Source of the DNA: Gnetum montanum
Lineage: Eukaryota > Streptophyta > Gnetopsida > Gnetales > Gnetaceae
Direction: 5' to 3'
DNA length: 64,000 bases
Assembly (NCBI GenBank): GCA_015680685.1
Contig: MNCI01035792.1
Coordinates: 72,290-136,289, forward strand
Each line of letters opens with the position of its first letter. The stretch's first letter is position 1. This document shows, piece after piece, positions 20,641 to 33,789 of this stretch. A program made the position numbers and the translations under genes. Under the pieces are notes generated by a model, which saw only the letters and a program-made list of their open reading frames with translations, was not told the DNA's origin and did no database searches.

Positions 20641-22631
20641 ACAACCTTGCTCATTATTTTGGATCTCCTCCTTCTGAATCAGTCATGGGGGAGATGGCCA
20701 CCAATGCTAACCATTCTAAGATCTCAGTTCCTTTGCTTTTACATATTTTTGTTTTACACATTTTTTTTAGCTTTACTTATTTTTTTACACCATTGTTAAC
20801 ATTTTTACTATTTCTTTATTTGATTTATTCATATTTGTCACATAATAAGTGCTCACAATGGTGGGTTGCATTATAATAAGTGTTGATTGCTAATGTTTGG
20901 TTTTTACCTTTGACTTTCAGTGTTGATGCTAAGATATGGTTTCTTTTGGTAAAATAGGCAATGAGTCCACGTCACCCAATTATCCATGCAACTCTATGGT
21001 ATCCCTTGTTTTGGAAATGTACTGTCCCTTTTTCTAAGAAAACTTATTAATGAATTGGTGCCTTAGTACTCTTTGAACCAAGGAAATATTCAAATGGATG
21101 GAAAAGGATATGAATTTAAGGGGATTCGATGCATTTGTGCTAGCTATTCTCTTGGGTACTTGGATGTTTTTCATAGGTTTTCTACCATCCCGCTCTTGAC
21201 CAAATCTAAGGGAGTTGACTAAATCAAATAAGTCTTTGCATGGTGTGGTTCTCACATTCAAAAAAAAAAACAAAAAAAAAAGAACAAAAATTAAAAACTG
21301 GTGAGAACTCGAAGCACACCCCTTAGACATAATAAAGAAACATGGGCTACAAGCATTAGTTATGGCACTAGAAATACATGTTATCCATGCATGAAGGTTC
21401 CCTCTAACTAAGGCCCTTTCTCACTTCTTACTTCTTCTCTTGTTGGGATGGTGGTAACTTTGTGGATGCATTCTTGTTCCCTCGGGAGGAGGGGTTGGTC
21501 AAGTGTGTTAATGCAAGGTCACTAGATGTGGATAGTTGAATTTGGATTTGGACAGAATTTTATTAAGTCATCTTAACCACATATTACACAAGGGACTTTA
21601 CACTACCATAGTTCTAGGACTCCATCCCGTTCTCTCTGCTCTTTTCGTATTTCTTTCCACATTCCACCTCATTGCTAGTTATATGATAACTCTATATCTT
21701 GGTTGATGCATTGTTAGTCTTCATTAAAACACTTGTGGGTAAGTTTTTAACCATTGCTTCCATATGACATTCTGAGAGCCTACGGACTCTGTAGTTTGTA
21801 GGTTTTTCAGGGCATTTAGGGCATGAGCTTGCTTGGGGAAGGACCCACTGGCATTCCTTTTTGGTGCAATTGTTAAGCTCTTTCCCTTTAACATTTCTCA
21901 CAATCAACTATTTCTCATTCACCCCATCAATGACATCCATTTTTACTTTTTTTTTATTGGCTTCACCGTTGTTATTCCTCATATCCTTCTTATTCTTTAA
22001 AAGTTTTCCACCTATTGCTACCGGAGGTTCACTCTTAGTTATGGGGGCCTTGTCACAAATTTTTCCACTCCATAATTATCTTACTCCTACATCTTGGATA
22101 GTTATCAGTTATAAACCTCTCACCCAGTATCTACCATACCCACAATCTAGTCAATGTTTTCTATATCGAGGCAAGGTATTAGCTGCATTAGGTTTTATCT
22201 ACCCTTGATAATCCGTGCGTGTGTTGTATGTGCAGATGGCTATTATATGAACAATGGACTAGGACAAGAGGGAGCATTCAAGATGGACTGGAGCTAGAGT
22301 GTTTACGCAAGGAATAATTTTGGACATGTAGTTATGGATCAACAACGGTGTGCACAATTTCGACATCGGTAGCAACGTGTCTCATTCTCTCTCTCTCTTT
22401 CTCTCTCTCTCTCTCCAAGTTGTTGAATGAGGATTTGGATGTCATATATGTACAATGTTCACCATAATGGGCATGAACCCTAATGCTATAATATATTTGT
22501 CGATTCATTCCCTGTGCACTCTAAGTCTATCATCCCATGTCATCATCAGTTGTCATTCAGTCAATAATCCCATACCTTCCCAATACTTTGTAAGAAACTC
22601 AAGGATGAGTTTTTATTAAGTTGTGGGGATA
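20641..22631 (+). other. 3' non-coding region of element A
   Basis: It shares the ordered blocks seen in B: TCATGGGGGAGATGGCC (20683), the T-rich repeat, GCATGGTGTGGTTCTCAC (about 21238), a 'GGGCTACAAGCATTAGTTAT' block, a TTATGGGGG motif (22039) and a CT repeat (22388-22420). The decayed polypurine tract TTGTGGGGATA lies at the LTR edge. A frame at 21861-22208 starts with hydrophobic residues and contains IATGGSLLVMG as in B. No known domain is visible. Confidence 0.7.
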
Positions 22632-23460
22632 TGATGAATTGTGATATCATGTACGTGATATCGGGTCCATGATATCAGATCCTACCATTTGATATCAGGC
22701 ATCCGATATCGGGACTTGTCTCATTTCCTATAAATAAGAGGCAGGCACACTTGGTTTGGTAGTTAGTTCTTATTCCCTTACCTAAACTCTTGTAGTTTCT
22801 CCCTCTCAAAGCTAGAATTATTTCTAAGTGCCCATAGTAGGAGTCATAAAGTGAACGGATCTTTATTTGAGTATTGTGTACCTGAGCACACCTTGTGTCT
22901 GGAAATAAAGACAAACTTTGTGATAAACCTTGCAGCATTCAGAATAGCTTATCTCTCACCCTTAATGCTATTTATAGTTCTTTAATGCTTTCATTAGTTA
23001 ATTGATGTTGCTTTATTGATTTGTTAATTTTCAACAAGTAAGCACACTTAGTATGACCACTTCGAGCATACATGGAACACTTGGTAACCTAGTAATGATT
23101 GGTGTTTGGTAATCCTAGCAGTGTTACATTGGTTTAAGATGTGTACGGCAAGTGGGAATGGATGCTGGTGTTAGGACTAGTTACAACCTAGTCGTTTAGT
23201 TAAGTTAATTTAGTTATTAAATTCTTTCATTTCCCCTTTTTAGCACTAGGACATAAAACATAAAAAGCATAAAAATCATATGCCTCAAGTTTACTTAACC
23301 ATACAATCATGCTATACGAGTAAGCTTGGGAAGACAACGATTGCTAACCCATCCTTGTTCTATGAAGGTGCATAAGCACTTAGTCCTTGGAATTCAATCG
23401 AATTGTGTGTGAACACTCATATTCATATGGTTGGGTGTAGGGGTACCTCACCACTCATCA
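22632..23460 (+). repeat. 3' LTR of element A
   Basis: It runs from TGATGAATTGTGATATCATG to CACCACTCATCA. The U3 carries five GATATC motifs between 22642 and 22712, followed by a TATAAATA box near 22730. It is the pair of 6558-7387. Confidence 0.9.
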
Positions 23461-24230
23461 ACTAGGCTTGAATTGTTTAATGATAATATCAAATGTACTT
23501 CAGAGTATCCAACCTGAGAAGGCAGAGCCAAGGATGGAAACAACGAACACATGAACCCTTGGATGTCTTCATAGACCAATATTATTATTTAATGCATAGA
23601 TGTCTTGGCCATGGTATTTCTCAACTAGACTAACTTTGCCACATTGTAGATGGGCTTCAATCTAAAATGAGAAGAACCCTTGGTGTTTATGCCCAAGGGT
23701 GATTGCTAGAATTAAGTGCCTATCAGATCCAAAGATTAATTGAGTAGGTAGCTAAAGAGAAAGGTGAATTAGGAAAAGAGAAAGGCAAAATAATATAATC
23801 ATGATCCTTCCATTCATAAGAGGGAGCTTCAATTCTATGACAGTGCGGAAGAATCAACACTTAATGAGGTGGAAAATAGGAAAACCTTGCCACTCAAAAA
23901 AATTTCATCTGAAATTACGACCAAGGTTGATTAGTTATGGGACTTCATAGATAGTAGATTTCAAGTTGTCCTTAAAATTACTGAAGAGTCCAAAGAACAT
24001 GGTAGTGATTGTGAGCACAAGAGGCATAAGGAAGCTGAATGTGCCATTCAAAGGGGTAAGGACAAGATTGCTGTAATAGAGAAAGTTGTGGGAAGTGAAT
24101 TAGATGATGATGGTGGGTGTGATGTTTGCTAGTATGAACATCCTAAGGGATGTTGTCCCATAGTGTCACACCTGTAGGAGTCTGGGGTATATTCTTTGAA
24201 TTCACAATTAGCACAAAGGTAAACACCTAG
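23461..24230 (+). pseudogene. gag of element C, second part
   Basis: After the 5-mer ACTAG the reading resumes with the L-E-L-F-N-D equivalent, exactly where the first part stopped at 6557. The rest is poorly kept. Pieces of the capsid C-terminus are visible near 23500-23700. The charged segment with K-T-L-P-L near 23885 and the zinc knuckle C-D-V-C-stop-Y-E-H-P-K-G-C-C near 24120-24160 are also visible. Stops occur every 20-60 codons. Confidence 0.75.
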
Positions 24231-25722
24231 AAGATTACCTTATCCTCAAGGGAATTCTAGGTAGTTCTATTAGCCACACCAGCATTATCCAAGTGGAACT
24301 CCATCGTAATCATATGAGCAATATCAATAGTAGCATCAACCATAGTCATGGATGCTGGCACCACCAAGGCAGTAATACCCTTATAGATAACCTGATTCAT
24401 ATGGGTACTACATTCACTAGCCCTTGTTTCCACATGACTCTTTCAATCACATTTCTACTTTCTAATCTCACTACCATCCTTCTGATTATTACCAAACTCG
24501 TTCTCCACATGTAAGGAGGGATACCACCTTTTACCCTTATCCTTCTCCTATTCCTGCACATCTTCCTCCATCCTCCGCACAACTACCACTTGCTCCATCA
24601 ATGCAGGGTGAACTACTAGCTCAATCGCAACAACGCAACACTATTAGGACCATTAATTTATAACTGGTTCCTTAATCGAGTGGTTTGGATACTTAATCAA
24701 AGAAAAGATCATTCTTTTGACCCCGCAGTCTATCTAAGCCCTAAAATATACCAACAGTTGACAACCCTGTTCCTCTGTCTCCCTCTATATGAACTTCTTT
24801 TAAGTCCCCTTCAAACCAAACACCACCTAGGATCCATATTTTGATGCTTACTCACACCATATCTGATTGGATCCATGTTGGCAACCTTCCTAAAAAATTA
24901 ACTAATCTTGGAATGCCTTTGATTTATTTGCAGATTATTGGGAATGCACCATGTAAGGTTGTTCTTGATGCTGGTTCCAATATCAACCTAATCTCCCATG
25001 AGATGTATACTACATGGAACCTACCTCCTCTTAAGAAGAGCAATATTAGATTAGAATTGGTAGACCAGTCCATGACTATTCCATTGGGACTAATAGAAGA
25101 CATTGTAACCACTATCTGTGGATGGTCTTATCCTACTGATTTCCTAGTGATTAAGGTGGATAACTACAAAGGGGACTTCCCCATTATCATGAGAAGGGAA
25201 TGGCTAAGCATCATTGATGCAAGAATGGGCATTAGAGATCTTTCCTTGGAAATATCTAAATAAATTACATTCAGGAAGATTAAGAAGAACTGAGTTTCAT
25301 GCATCATGTACAGCGATACAAAGTGCAATTGTGTGCAAAAAATTTGGGCAGTGAAACATGCATCCATCTCTACATGTAACCAGTGTACCCCAAAAGTAGA
25401 AATTCAAAGGTGTCTATACGCAGCAACCATACAACAGGAGGGTACTCGGTGGTTGACCACTAATCTTGAAAGTAAAACACTTTGCATGGAACTAACTGAG
25501 ACCTTGACATGTGCATATGTCGCAAGCATGAATGAACTTGAGCAAGGTCATCACCAATTCTTTAATGATGCAAATGATGATCCCTATTGGGAAGAGTTGG
25601 AAATTCTTGAAAACTTTAACCAAGAGCCCCTTGAACTAAAAACTCTACCAGCTAGCATGGAATATGTGTTCGTAAAAAATGGGAAATTGGTCATAATCAA
25701 TACAAATCTCGCTCTCAAGTAA
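24231..25722 (+). pseudogene. Linker, protease and post-protease region of element C
   Basis: The Pro/Tyr/Gln-rich linker (24231-24800) is broken by many TAG and TAA codons. From 24841 a 140-residue frame carries the protease. It has MLTHTISDWIHVGNLPKK, the active site V-L-D-A-G-S-N-I-N-L-I-S (D-A-G instead of D-S-G, a change tolerated in many retropepsins), then LGLIEDIVTTICGWSYP and a final segment ending in a TAA at 25261. The post-protease frame 25306-25722 (138 residues) is open. It includes a cysteine pattern (C-N-C-V...C-N-Q-C) and an acidic tail present in all copies. Of unknown role, it may be the spacer before RT. Confidence 0.75.
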
Positions 25723-25869
25723 AAAATGATGCTGTTGAAAGTGGTTGAAAATGGTTAGTAGCCTTTACTTGGTCATATCTTGAACTCATAGGGATTGATC
25801 CTAGGATATGCTAGCATCGCATCTACACCAACCTAACCATAAAACCAAAGAGGCAACAACAAAGGTAAT

Positions 25870-26640
25870 TAAACTCCAGACTAAAGGCAAGGTTCATTTA
25901 TCCAATTGCATATAGTGAGTGGGTTAATCTACCTATGATTGTGACAAAGAAAGGTGGCAAGTGGTAGGTCTACATCAATTTTTTGGCTAATAAATATGGC
26001 AACATTCAAGGACCATTTTTTATTGCCATTTTTTGATGAGGCATTCGACATAATATTTGGGCATTGCTACTATAGTTTCCTGGATGGTTATAGTGGCTAT
26101 ATCCAAATCTAGATCACACCAGAGGACCAGGCCAAGAAAACATTCACGAGTCCCTAGGAAACTTTTGCATATTGCAAGATCCCTTTGGGTCTATGCAATG
26201 CCCTTCTTACATTCCAATGCCTAATCTTGAGCATTTTTCAACAGCAAATCAATAGTGGTGTGGAAGTCTTCATGGATGATTTTTCCACCTATGGAGCTAC
26301 ATTTAAGTAAGCCCTAGAAAACCTTGACAAGTGCAAAAAATATGCATTGAATTAAATTTGTGACTCAATTGGAAAAAAAGTCATCTGATGATCTAGGAAG
26401 GCATTGTATTAGGGCATAGAATCTCACAAGTAAGAATTGAGATAGACCCTGAAAAAATAAGGGTTATCTAAGGAATAACCCACTAGCTAGAAATCATCAA
26501 AGATGTTTGGTCATTTCTTGGACATATTGGTTACTACTGACGATTCATAGAGAATTTCTCTAAGATCACAAAATTGTTGGTGGAGCTAACAAAGAAAGAT
26601 GCTTCATTTTTCTAAACCATAGAATGTGAAAAAGCATTCC
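25870..26640 (+). pseudogene. Reverse transcriptase of element C
   Basis: Fragments of the RT blocks appear in several frames: ARFIYPIAYSEWV, NMATFKDHF, 'GHCYYSFLDGYSGY', an F-T-S-P-stop block and IPLGLCNAL. The catalytic V-E-V-F-M-D-D-F-S-T-Y-G lies near 26259-26295 with both aspartates intact. About 40 bp before ARF are missing compared with A. Many stops and frameshifts make it a remnant. Confidence 0.75.
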
Positions 26641-26689
26641 AGTAGCTAAAAGAGAAACCTATAGAAACTCCAATCCTACAAGTACCCCA

Positions 26690-27070
26690 ACTAGTCTAGA
26701 TCATTTCATGTTATGATGGTGCATCAAATTATGCCTTGGGAGCTGTGCTTACGTAGATGGATGACAAGAAACATCCATACTACATCCACTATGCAAGCCA
26801 AAGCATTGTGGGTGTACAACTAAACTACACCACCATAGAAAAAGAACTGATGGTAGTGGTGTTCACTCTAGAGAAGTTTAGGCATTATGTGCTTGCATAC
26901 AAAGTGTTTATGCACATATACTATAGTTTCATCTACTTCTTGATGAACAAGCCAATGATGAGCCCCCATGTGATATGGTAGCTAGTGATCTTACAGGAAT
27001 TCAATCTTACGATGGTAGATTGAAAGGGTACTAAGAATGTGGTCACTGACCACTTGTCTCAATTATAATG
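26690..27070 (+). pseudogene. RNase H of element C
   Basis: The D-G-A-S-N-Y-A-L-G-A-V-L segment (about 26717, Gly in place of the Thr-Asp-Ala context) leads into an open frame 26757-26981. This frame carries KKHPYYIHYASQSIVGVQ, YTTIEKELMVVVFTLEKFRH and a tail in which the T-D-H-S motif has become Y-Y-S. The third catalytic aspartate is therefore lost. Confidence 0.7.
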
Positions 27071-27239
27071 GAACAACAAAGAGGAGGAGAACTCACTATT
27101 TGATATGTTTCCTGATGAACTTCTCTTTGCCAGAGCTATAACTAAATAATTTCCTAATAAGCCTAAATGGTACGATGACATTCTCACCTATATTCTCACT
27201 CAAGAGATGCCACAAGGGTTGGACCACTAGAATAAACAA

Positions 27240-28430
27240 TAGTTTATTTACTAGGTGAAATGCTTCATGGAGATCAATGAACACCTCTACAAGGTGTGCA
27301 CTAATGGCTTGGTTCAATGGTGTGTCCTTGATGCTAATCAACTGCGCATTCTTCAAGATGCTCATAAAGGTCCTTGTGGGGGCCACTATGCTAGTAGATG
27401 CATGGCTATTAAAATCCTAATAGTAGGTACTACTGGCCAACAATCTTTAGGAATGCTTATCAATATGTCCACTCTTGTGAATGCTACCAACTAGATGATG
27501 AAATGAATGCTCGAATGGAGGGATCTCAATGATGGATTCAACCATTGGAACCCTTCAACATTTGGGGCATTGATTTCATAGGTCCCATCACACCCATGTT
27601 AAATGGAAAGGCATACATCATAGTCACTGTTGACTATTGTATGAAATGGGGAGAAGTAGCAACCATCATTGACTGTATCTCTTCTACTACTACTCAGTTT
27701 GTACAACAAAATGTTGTAAATAGGTTTGGTATGCCACATGCATTAATTTCCAATAATGAAACTCACTTTATAGGCACTACTTTTTGGAAGCTCATGTAAT
27801 GCTTGGGGGTTGAACATAAACTCACAACACCCTACCACTCCCAAGCCAATGGTCATGCTAAGGTTACCAATAGGGAAATCACAAAGATTCTAATAAGAAC
27901 TATCAACAAATATAGGAAGGACTAGAGCATGAAACTCAATGATGCCCTTTGGGCCTACCACTCAACATGGAAACTTCCTATAGCCTACTTTCCTTATGAG
28001 CTTGTGTATGGAAAATTACCAATACTTCCTATTCAATCCAAGCTCTGTACACTTTCAATAGCCTATAACCTTAACCTTGACTTAAGTCTAGCACAAAAAG
28101 AAAGATTAATGACTCTCAACTTGCTAGAAAAAAATCGATTGTTGGCCCTATCATCTAATGAGTTGCACAAGGCATTCAACAAAAAAGTGCCATGACCTTA
28201 AAATCAGGATAGTCAAATTTCAACCAGGAGAAAAGGTTCTCTATTGGAATCCCACACATGTACCTCAATGAACCAAGTTCTAAACATTATGTAAAGGACA
28301 TTAGATCATTTATGAAAATTTTCCTTCTGGGGTCATGATGATCTATAAACTTGAAAGCCCAAACAAGAAACAGCTAGTCAACATACAACAAGTTAAACCT
28401 TTCCACGAGCCTAAGCTAGCTAATACAACA
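27240..28430 (+). pseudogene. Integrase of element C
   Basis: Frames 27255-27494, 27545-27799 and 27929-28195 carry, in order, 'LRILQDAHKGPCGGHYAS' (zinc-binding start), 'FNIWGIDFIGPITPMLNGK' (first Asp kept), then ALISNNETHFIG (second Asp is Asn, about 27743). GHAKVTNRE follows, in which the catalytic Glu is Lys. 'WAYHSTWKLPIAYFPYEL' and the C-terminal WNPTHVPQ block near 28246 complete it. Only one of the three catalytic acids remains. Confidence 0.8.
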
Positions 28431-30443
28431 AATGCCTTATTGGATGGACAACCACACTCAATATTTTAGATCTCCTCCTTTCAACTTAGTCATGGAGGAG
28501 ATGGCCATCCATGCTAATCATATAAGTGGCTCCTCAGTTTTTCATATTTTTTTACACGTTTTTGTTTCACACCTTGTTACTTTTACAACTTTTTATTTTG
28601 CACATTCTTTATTTTACATATTCTTGTTTTCATGTTATTAATCTTTTCTAAATTTTGGTTTACACCATCATTAGTACATTTTCTATTTCTTGAATATTTT
28701 ACACTTTCTTTTATACTTTGTTTTATTCTAGTGTGATTTTCTAATTTTTTGTTAATAAGTGCCAGGCATAGTGGTAATTTGTTGCTTGATGGTGGTGTGT
28801 ACTATTCAATTATTTGATTATTGGTGTCTGGATTCTAGCTTTGAATTTTGTTACTAATAATTATGACATGGCTTCTTTTTCATGCAACAGGCAATGAGTT
28901 GACAACATCCATCCATTTGCAAACTCTATGGTTTTCCTTGAATAGGAAATGTCCAATCCCTTTTTCATTAATAAAACTATAATGAATTTTTAACTTTGGT
29001 AGTTGTTGGATTTGGAAAGGATTCAAAGGTTTGAATAGGGTTGGACTTCAAGGAGATTTAGCATTCTTTGTGCCTTTCTACTTGCCTGGGCACATGTGTG
29101 TTTTCATGGATTTATTACCATTCCGTGTGGACCAATAAAAGGAAGTTGAATAAGTATTTGCATGGTGTGGTTCTCATAAAAAACACAATGGAAATTCAAA
29201 TCACACACCTTAGACAAAATAAATGGGCTACAAGCACTAGTTATGGGACTAGAAAGACATGTTACCCATGCTTGAAGGTCCCCTCTAACTAAGGCTTTTC
29301 CTCACTTCCTACTTCTCTTTTTTTCTCTAATAAGGAATGGTGGTTGTTCTGTGGGAATACTCTTATGTCTCAGGAGGGTAGACTGGTCTTAGAATGATGA
29401 TGTAATGTCATTGAATGTGATTGGTTTTGGTCTGGACTAATGATGGATTTTATCAAGTCATTTCACCACACACTTCACAAGGGACTTTATGTGACCTTAA
29501 TCAGGAACTCCATTCCACTCTCTTTCATCCATCTATGCTTTCCATGTTTCACCTCATTGTCGGTTTCATGTTCCTATTCAATGTCCTAGTTTGATGTGTC
29601 AAAATTCTCAAGTAGTTTCTTCTAGGTTTTTTTCACTGAGCCTTCCATAACCATTAATCATCCATGGAGCCCACAAACTCCTTGGTTTGAAGTTATGTAA
29701 GGGAAATAAAAGGCATGTGCTTGCTTTGGGGAGGACCCACTTGTATATCTTTTGGTTGGGTTAGTTAAGTTCTTTCTCCTTGTACATTCTCACAATCAAA
29801 TCCTTTTTAGCTCCCCATGAATGACATCCAATTGTGCACATCTTCACAACATTTTTCAAGTAATTCCATTTTTATTATTGTGAATTCTTAAACCCTCTTC
29901 AAGCATTTTATCCTATTTGAACTTTTTCAAATTTAATGGACCACATATATATTTTACCCTATTTTTTAGTCTTCCACTAACACTACTAAAGGAATCAATC
30001 TACCACAATCACAACCTAGCTGAGTATAACCTCCAACAAGACAAGGTACTTAATAGCTATGTGTTACACATTGCATACTAATTCGTGATTCTATTGTAAT
30101 TGTAGTGGGAAGCATGGACTAGAAGCGAGACTATCTTCACCAAGGATGATGTAGTAGTACCACACAATGAGGACTATTCATGATCATTAGATCTTCTCTA
30201 TCACTCTTTAGCTGCCAAGAGAAGTTGGATGTCATTTTTGTCTAAGGTGTTCTCTTCTTTTGTTATGAACACCCAATTTTGTAAAAGATTGTAATCTATA
30301 CACTCGAGTACTTGAAGTCTATTTTTTCAATTTGAGTCATCTTATATGTTAGTCAATAATCCCATACCTTTCTAATATTTTGTAAGGAAATTATTCCTCC
30401 TCATCTTTACTTGAGGATGAGTTTTTATTCAATCATGGGGGTA
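28431..30443 (+). other. 3' non-coding region of element C
   Basis: Same block order as in A and B: TCATGGAGGAGATGGCC (28488), T-rich repeats, CATGGTGTGGTTCTCA (29160), 'GGGCTACAAGCACTAGTTAT' with AGACATGTTACCCATGC (about 29225-29275), and CTCTAACTAAGGC. The polypurine tract TCATGGGGGTA ends at 30443. No coding potential is recognised. Confidence 0.7.
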
Positions 30444-31243
30444 TGATGAAATCATGTTTTAACTATCTCCGATATTGGATATTGGATACCCGATGTTAGA
30501 GCCCAAGATGTGATGTCAAATATTTGATATCACGGGGTATATGCTAGCCTATAAATATAGCGCTCGGGCTCATGATTTTCATATATAGCTTTTTGTTATA
30601 AATAGTGAAGCTCTTGTAGTTTGTTTTCTCTAGAGTTAGAATATTTTTTGAATGCTTGCAGTAGGAGTCTGAGTGTGTACGAATCTTTGTTCAAACATTA
30701 ATGTACCTAAGCACAGCAATGTGACAAGAATAAAAACAAACCCTTTTGATCATCCTTGCAACACTAAGAATAGATTAGTGTTTCCTTGGTGCATTTAATA
30801 CTCATGCACTTTACTTTAATGCACTTAAATTAATTTTCAGTTGTTAATGAACATAGGCACGACCACTTCAAGTATACATATAGTGCTTGGTAATCCAGAA
30901 ATGCTTAACATTTGGTAACCCAGTAGTGCTATATGCGTTCACGATGTGTCCAGCAAAATGGGAACAAGTACTTGTGTTAGGCTAAATTACTCTGCCTTTC
31001 ATTATTGTTCTAGGTGATTAAACTTATAAAATACAAAATGATAAAAATTATATACCTCATTTGCACTTAACCATATACTTGTACCTCATGAGTGGAACTG
31101 AAAAGACAATGATCATTCCAATTAGATTTCATGTCCCAAAAAGTAGTGTACTTAAGAACTTAAGATTTGTCGAATTTGACCAGATTACACATGAACGGTT
31201 GTGATTCGCATGGTTGGGCGTAGGGGTATCTCATCGCTCATCA
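30444..31243 (+). repeat. 3' LTR of element C
   Basis: 800 bp from TGATGAAATCATG to CTCATCGCTCATCA. The U3 carries decayed GATATT/GATATC motifs (30470-30525) before TATAAATA (about 30561). It pairs with 4529-5245 from about position 30557 onward. Confidence 0.88.
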
Positions 31244-32400
31244 GTTGGGTAATTCCAAGGCATTCGCTATGGCCTTCATTGAATAAGAAATGGTGATGTC
31301 TTTAATTTTCATAATTGTATCTCATTGGCAATTATTCTGAAAATGCTAAGCCAAACCAAGGATAGTTGCAACTAGGTTCAAACTTCTTTAGGTGAAAATT
31401 CTAGAAATGGTCCAAAGTTTAGTTATTTGTGAATCATTCTTTTGACTTCCTTGCTTTAAAGCTTCTCTAGGCAAGCCCTCGTGAGCATGACGTCTAAGCT
31501 TGGCTTGGGCCTAGGCACTTCATCCAACCTAGATTTTCCTATTTCTACTATGGAAATCTAATGGAAAAAATTTAACTCAGGTTGTTCCCTCAATGGGTTG
31601 TTGTAGCTATTACTATTATCCTTAGCCTCCTCTTCAACACTTTTTCCTAGGCTGTGAAGGTCCACTCACTTAGGGGTCTTATTTTAATGTCATTTGTAAT
31701 CACACAGATGACCTTTGATTAATCTTTAGCATGGATACAAGCATTGATACCCTTTGATCATTTCTTAGTTAGTTAAATTTGCAAAAAATGTGGCATTAAT
31801 GTTCTTAAGTAATCATAGCCTTATGATTTTGAGGTTCTAGGATAGCTAAGAATTGTTAATTTTAATTAATTTTTATTCTTAACTACCTTTACCATATTTA
31901 TGGAGTGTTGTAAAGTTTTAGGATCCTAAGTCATAGTACCCTCATGGTTGAAATTAGGTGCATAGGTTGGTAGATATCATGCTTGAAGTGATTTGGGTTT
32001 TCAAAATGGCAAAAAATCCTTTCTCGGTTAGATTAAAATAACAAAAATTGACTAAGTGTTGCAAATATATATACTATTTTTACAATGTGTTGATGGGGAT
32101 GCATCAACAAGAATGCGTCCACATAGTGTAAGCTCAAAATGTTTTTTTTTTTCTTTTTTTCTTTTTTGAATTTCTAGCTCATTTTTACCAATTTTGAGAT
32201 AATCAATGAGTCAAATGAGTGCTAGAAAGAGGGTATAGAAATGAGGATAACATTTTTGAGCTTTATATTAAGGGTTATAAGTGTTTAGAACCATTCATGA
32301 TTATAATAAGGTTTTAACTCTTGATGTTCATGAGAAGATGAAATGAAAATGAGGAGTGTATTCAAATTTGAAATTGTAGCTTAATATTTTAGGTATGCAA
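31244..32400. other. Unassigned AT-rich stretch
   Basis: After the LTR end of C there is no block that can be matched to the elements above, except weak resemblance to the far 3' region of the minus-strand remnant H towards 32400. No convincing reading frame, RNA gene or repeat was seen. A T-rich run lies at 32140-32165. Confidence 0.4.
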
Positions 32401-32865
32401 AGATGTTGTATAGCCTAGATGTTTAAAATTTATACAAGTGGATCCTCCCCAGAGTAGGTTCATGCCCTTAATTCCCTTGTATAATCACCCCACAAGATGT
32501 CAATAAGCACATTGAAAACTAAATATTGATTTAGTCTCTATGCCACACCCATATAACAATTGTCTTTCGAATCCTACACTATACTAAACAAAATCATCAG
32601 GTAAGAAACTACATACAACAATGAGGTAAATGATGAAAGAATAAGTGATTGCAAAGATAGAAACATGAGATGCTTTATCATTGTGATGAATGTGATTAAA
32701 ATAATCCTCATCTCTATTCATCCAAGTTTTAGACCAAGTCCATACCATTTCCAATGACATTGCATTACTACCTAAGAAAAGAAAACAAGAAATCATTTTT
32801 ATTAATTAATTACCTAGAATGTAAAGTATTTTTAGGAAACTTGGCCATCGATTAGAGGGGTTCCT

Positions 32866-33160
32866 TCAGGTATAGGTAACATGTCTTTCCACTTACATAA
32901 TGAGACTAGTTCAAGAGTCCTTTGGGATTCTTGGAAGTAACCTACCTTTAAGCATAGGTAACATGTCTTTCCAGTCATATAATGAGACTAGTCTAAGAGA
33001 CCTTTGGGATTCATGAAAGCAACCTATCTTAAAGCATGGGTAATATGTCTTTTCAGTGTTACCCTAGAAATCAATTTTCTTTTGTAAATTAATTAATTGG
33101 TAATTTTGTTTTTCTTACCAAAGGAGTACCTTCAAGCATGATAGGTAACATGTCTTGCTA
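32866..33160. repeat. Imperfect tandem repeat of a 3'-region block of element H
   Basis: The unit 'GGTAACATGTCTTTCCA...AATGAGACTAGT...CCTTTGGGATTC' occurs at about 32875 and 32949, with a decayed third near 33035 and the core again near 33142. The spacing is about 75-90 bp. The core equals the reverse complement of the AGACATGTTACC block found once in each other element, so it was locally amplified in H. Confidence 0.7.
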
Positions 33161-33789
33161 GTAACATTCCAAGACAATAATTATTCAAAAACATACTTTC
33201 ATCAAAATCAAAACATGAGTGATGACACAAACACATGGAGTAGTAAGATTCATAGAGGAAGTGAAAGGAATTAGCAAATTCCTTTGATGTCATACCCTTT
33301 TCCATTTTCCCTTGATCCATCCCCCTTTCCTCAAGGCATAAAGATCATGATTTAATTTTAATTTTAATGTGAGAAGAACCATATTGCTTTGAGGGTGAAC
33401 ATCTCTTATTTAGAGAAAGTGAAGGCATGGATGATGTGCTCTCACTACTTTATACAACTACTTTCCCAATCATTTTGATAGCAGAGGCCACTATCAAAAT
33501 AACAAAGTTGGCTTGTACATAAATAATCCTTATTAATGTAATGATTGGTATTTTCATGCAATGAAATGGTTGAGAAAATAGAATATCTCTTAAGAGGATA
33601 TCTAGCAAAATCCTAAGCATATTTTCCAATTAATCAAATAGAAGGTTTTAACATATATATGGGATAATGTGGAAGGCAAGAGAAAATTTTATTTACATCA
33701 CATTAGATCTAATAAGCTAGATGTAGATCTCACTATCTCTTAGCTGCTATTCTCATCAAGCATTAAAATGCTATCAGTAAACTTTGCTT

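Larger units (their letters stand above)
6558..23460 (+). mobile_element. Element A: middle Ty3/gypsy element of the nest
   Basis: A has two LTRs of about 830 bp (6558-7387, 22632-23460) and is inserted in gag of C. It is itself interrupted in gag by B (8262-15340). Flanking 5-mers are ACCAT and ACTAG (3 of 5 identical). Removing A and one 5-mer restores the gag frame of C, so these are a decayed target duplication. Internal order is primer site, gag, protease, RT, RNase H, integrase, 3' region, polypurine tract. The LTRs differ by roughly 15% by hand count. Confidence 0.88.
4529..31243 (+). mobile_element. Element C: outermost Ty3/gypsy (Athila-like) retrotransposon of a three-level nest
   Basis: C consists of a truncated 5' LTR (4529-5245), primer site, gag first part (to 6557), then a 16.9 kb insertion (element A with B inside). 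Gag second part, protease, RT, RNase H, integrase, 3' region (23461-30443) and 3' LTR (30444-31243) follow. The two halves of gag join at the same codon that is continuous in element G, which shows that A landed in C. The copy is heavily mutated. Its FMDD RT box is kept, but the integrase triad is not. Confidence 0.85.
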
